64,000 nucleotides of DNA, from positions 1 to 64,000 of the forward strand of contig JAITLK010000002.1 of NCBI GenBank assembly GCA_031277945.1, given 5' to 3'. The stretch comes from Microbacterium sp. GTDB taxonomy: Bacteria; Actinomycetota; Actinomycetes; Actinomycetales; Microbacteriaceae. The position numbers and the translations under genes are program-made. Positions 63,284 through 64,000 of this stretch are shown piece by piece. Below the pieces are notes generated by a model. That model was not told where the DNA came from and searched no databases. It worked only from the letters and a program-made list of their open reading frames with translations. How positions within the stretch are numbered: the first letter of the stretch is position 1; the number at the start of each line of letters is the position of its first letter.

Positions 63284-64000
63284 ATGTCGACTTCACCTGA
63301 TCCCCGCACCACGACCGCCTCCGGCGCGGACGTCCGCGTGCGCTTCTGCCCGTCACCCACCGGCCTGCCGCACGTCGGCATGGTGCGCACCGCCCTGTAC
63401 AACTGGGCGTACGCGCGCCACACCGGCGGCAAGCTCGTGTTCCGTATCGAGGACACCGATGCCGCGCGCGACAGCGAGGAGAGCTACCGCCAGCTGGTGG
63501 ACGCGCTCACCTGGCTCAAGATCGACTGGGACGAGGGGGTCGAGGTCGGCGGTCCGCACGCACCCTATCGCCAGTCCGAGCGCAAGCACATCTATGCCGA
63601 GGTGCTGCAGAAGCTGATCGACGCCGGTGTCGTCTACGAGAGCTACTCGAACGCGGAGGAGATCGACGCGCGCAACGAGGCCGCGGGGCGGGCCATGCAG
63701 CTGGGGTACGACAACTACGACCGCGACCTCACCGACGTGCAGAAGGCCGCGTTCCGTGCCGAGGGTCGCGAGCCCGCGTACCGGCTGCGCGTTCCCGACG
63801 GCGACTTCACCTACGTCGACCTGATCCGTGGCGAGGTCACCTTCCCCGCCGGGTCGTTCCCCGACTTCGTGATCGTGCGCGCCGGGGGCCACGCCCTGTA
63901 CACGTTCACCAACCCCGTCGACGACGCTCTCATGGGCATCACCCACGTGATCCGCGGCGAGGACCTCATGCCCTCGACCGCCCGCCAGCTCGCCCTCTAC
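63284..64000 (+). CDS. gltX: Glutamyl-tRNA synthetase, N-terminal part
   Basis: The frame stays open to the last base of the window (239 codons), about half of the normal 490-500 residues. The class I signature HIGH appears as [19 protein letters not shown] (His30), followed by [14 protein letters not shown] and [19 protein letters not shown] and [18 protein letters not shown]. The KMSKS loop and anticodon-binding domain lie beyond the window. It charges tRNA-Glu. Confidence 0.95.
   Translation, partial: MSTSPDPRTTTASGADVRVRFCPSPTGLPHVGMVRTALYNWAYARHTGGKLVFRIEDTDAARDSEESYRQLVDALTWLKIDWDEGVEVGGPHAPYRQSERKHIYAEVLQKLIDAGVVYESYSNAEEIDARNEAAGRAMQLGYDNYDRDLTDVQKAAFRAEGREPAYRLRVPDGDFTYVDLIRGEVTFPAGSFPDFVIVRAGGHALYTFTNPVDDALMGITHVIRGEDLMPSTARQLALY

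Overview
The window is high-GC DNA with dense, often overlapping genes, many GTG starts, an encoded tRNA CCA tail and actinobacterial gene sets (rimK/rimB, two-gene trehalose synthesis, ilvBNC-serA-leuB-ilvE-gltX, DUF6766- and DUF7882-like proteins). It reads as chromosome of an actinobacterium, most likely Microbacteriaceae and probably Microbacterium. That placement is inferred from gene content and protein style, not from a search. Many genes begin 6-7 bases after a TANNNT box, as expected for leaderless transcripts.

Layout. 1-1.4 kb: tmRNA 3' end, a GNAT enzyme and a MazF-type toxin-antitoxin pair. 1.4-4.3 kb: a divergent RimB-like protease and RimK ligase, with a lipoprotein after rimK. 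4.3-7.2 kb: a NarL/DesK-type two-component pair (the regulator carries a frameshift) facing a membrane-anchored hydrolase across a perfect palindrome. 7.2-10.8 kb: a three-gene overlapping operon (iron-containing redox enzyme, CDGSH protein, glycosyltransferase) and small membrane proteins. 10.9-15.6 kb: a decayed integrative element in tRNA-Lys(CTT), with a truncated integrase, a broken holin-like gene, a two-TM coiled-coil protein, a small Cys-rich protein between twin terminators and a Tat-exported tail-spike-like beta-helix protein.

15.9-20.8 kb: a zinc uptake locus of the Azt type (ATPase, permease, binding protein and two different AztD-like metallochaperones) around a Zur-type palindrome. 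20.9-30.5 kb: a HisN-like phosphatase, a lipoprotein, an exporter-like ABC pair, a MarR-MFS pair, and an IclR-controlled CoA-transferase/thiolase operon for 3-oxoacids. 30.7-36.9 kb: otsAB (trehalose) and ilvBNC with a long leader.

37.4-48.1 kb: a fucoside utilisation locus with two GH29 alpha-L-fucosidases, a ROK repressor, a carbohydrate ABC transporter, a ROK sugar kinase, an M81 metallopeptidase and CutC. 48.3-57.6 kb: two small membrane proteins, serA, an S66 carboxypeptidase, a TetR-regulated 14-TM MFS pump, leuB, ilvE and a fumarylacetoacetase-family hydrolase. 57.7-64 kb: an MFS protein, a LacI-regulated MFS/CocE pair and the 5' part of gltX, cut by the window end.

Most of the window is ordinary metabolism. 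The parts worth a second look are the tRNA-Lys element, the doubled AztD locus, the fucoside/M81 cluster, the frameshifted response regulator and the recurrent leaderless promoter geometry.
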